From: an uncultured Selenomonadales bacterium
GTDB lineage: Bacteria; Bacillota; Negativicutes; Selenomonadales; Selenomonadaceae
Direction: 5' to 3'
Assembly (NCBI GenBank): GCA_937877565.1
Contig: CALFJB010000083.1
Location: forward strand, 1-5,427
Length of the DNA stretch: 5,427 nt
Part shown: one piece after another, positions 4,355-5,427 of the stretch
Numbering within the stretch: the first letter of the stretch is position 1
How the letters are laid out: each line of letters begins with the position of its first letter
Made by a program: the position numbers and the translations under genes
Notes under the pieces: model-generated
Database searches by the model: none
Told to the model about the DNA's origin: nothing
What the model saw: the letters and a program-made list of their open reading frames with translations, nothing else

Positions 4355-5427
4355 TGACATTCGTGAAGAAGGAGAATTTCCGATGATAATTCATTGGGAT
4401 TTCAATCATTTTTTAGTTTTGGAAGGAATTATCGGCGATACGGTTTATTTGAACGATCCCGCTATGGGCAGACGTACCGTTGCTTGGGACGAAATTTTAA
4501 CGTCGTACACCGGCATTTCAATAACCGTTGCACCTGGTAAAAATTTTCAGCCTTCAGGTCAAAAATATAGCGTCGTCAAGGCGATTTATCAAAAATTAAT
4601 GCAAGACAAATCGGCAATGTTGTTTTTGATAATTCTTTCTCTTTGCATGATTATACCCGGTCTTGCGTCGCCGATATTCAGCCAAGTCTTTTTGGACGAA
4701 ATTTTAACCGGCAAGCACCGCGATTGGATGATAAATTTCTGTATCGCCATGACAATATCTTTTGTAATTTGCGGCGTGATGACGTGGTTACGTGCAATAA
4801 TTTTGACGCGCTGGCAACAAAAATTAACGTTGTCAGATTCGTCAAGTTTTTTCTGGCATTTGCTAAGATTGCCTATGGCGTTTTTTCATCAAAGATATGC
4901 GGCGGAAGTTGCAAGCCGAGTCGGCTTTAATGAATCAATCGCCGGAGTTTTAAGCGGTCCTGCGGCAACGGCAGTTTTAAATTTACTCGTCGCAATTTTT
5001 TACCTGCTGTTACTTTTGCAATATGACGTGACTTTAACGATTATCGGCATTGTCTTTTCAAGCATTGACATAATAGTTTTTTTTGCACTGCGCAGACATT
5101 TAACCGATTTAAATATGAAAATTCAGCAGGACGCCGGTAAAGAGTATGGCGCGTCAATGAACGGCTTGCAGATGATTGAGACGATTAAGGCGAACGGTAA
5201 CGAAGCAGATTTTTTTACGAAGTGGGCAGGTTACCGTACAAAAGTTTTATCGGCAAGTCAAGACGTTGCACTTTGGTCAATGACAGCTACAATTTTGCCT
5301 ACACTTATGGGCGGACTCAACGGCGCGTTGATAATGACGTTAGGCGGATTTTCAATTATGGATGGCGCAATGACTGCTGGTATGTTTATGGCTTTTCAAT
5401 CGTTAATGGGAAGTTTTCAAGGTCCGG
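4332..5427 (+). pseudogene. NHLM-type peptidase/ABC exporter, rest of C39 domain and membrane domain, runs off the right edge
   Basis: Open without a stop from 4332 to the window end (365 codons), in the +1 frame from the previous fragment. It opens NGYRWEADDIREEGEFP. The C39 His is in WDFNHFLVL (codon 4407-4409) and the Asp in LNDPAMG (codon 4455-4457), so with Gln and Cys upstream the catalytic set is complete but split over two frames. From about 4611 the ABC type-1 membrane domain begins: helices LFLIILSLCMIIPG, ISFVICGVM, LLVAIFYLLLLL and IIGIVFSSIDIIVFFAL, with the family blocks FFWHLLRLPMAFFHQRYAAE and VASRVG. The nucleotide-binding domain (Walker A, signature, Walker B) should lie beyond 5427. 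If the reading-frame breaks are real, the best in-frame start would be ATG 4383, which makes no active peptidase. Confidence 0.85.

Noticed and set aside
4643..4930. Plus-strand 95-residue open frame
   Set aside because: It is an alternate phase within the ABC transporter membrane domain, whose own frame is open and matches the family.
1..5427. CRISPR array, tRNA, rRNA or riboswitch
   Set aside because: No regularly spaced repeats, cloverleaf with CCA-end context, or known aptamer core was seen by eye on either strand.

Overview
The window is moderately AT-rich bacterial DNA with good Shine-Dalgarno sites and sigma70-like promoters. It carries a bacteriocin-type (NHLM-like) peptide export locus with RND-like and HlyD-like adaptors, next to a probable 6-phospho-beta-glucosidase end. 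These features fit an anaerobic Firmicute with an outer membrane, such as a Negativicutes/Selenomonas relative. The lineage is an inference from gene content and general recall of similar proteins, not from a search.

Layout. Positions 1-125 (+) hold the last 40 codons of a glycoside hydrolase family 1 gene. Its end overlaps by 4 bp the end of a complete convergent gene (122-937, -) for an UlaG-like metallo-beta-lactamase-fold hydrolase. That gene has a clear promoter at 993-1021 and an RBS at 945-949. Positions 1022-1744 hold no intact gene. They contain an unrecognised decayed coding segment on + (about 1153-1450) and a broken 3' end of an IS5-type transposase on - (about 1461-1680).

From 1745 to the right edge is the most interesting part. 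A 66-residue ORF on - (1745-1945) looks like a leader peptide followed by a short core. It has a double-glycine-like processing motif in which the glycines are alanines (ELFEDELDFLAAAG). Divergent from it, starting at 2020 on +, is an export operon: an RND/HlyD-type adaptor (2020-3102, with a detached tail to 3175), an NHLM-type HlyD secretion protein (3181-4094, in three frames), and the C39 peptidase plus membrane domain of an NHLM-type ABC exporter (4096 to the window edge). The divergent promoters overlap at about 1953-1980.

The proposed logic is as follows. The exporter's C39 domain would cut the leader from the peptide and the ABC unit would pump it out. The two adaptors would carry it through the cell envelope. 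However, the export operon has five reading-frame breaks in about 1.3 kb, all with the same net phase (+1, equal to -2). Three look like one-base insertions and at least one involves a real internal deletion. Either the locus is decaying, or the sequence has systematic insertion errors, or (least likely) some sites are recoded. Raw reads would decide between these.
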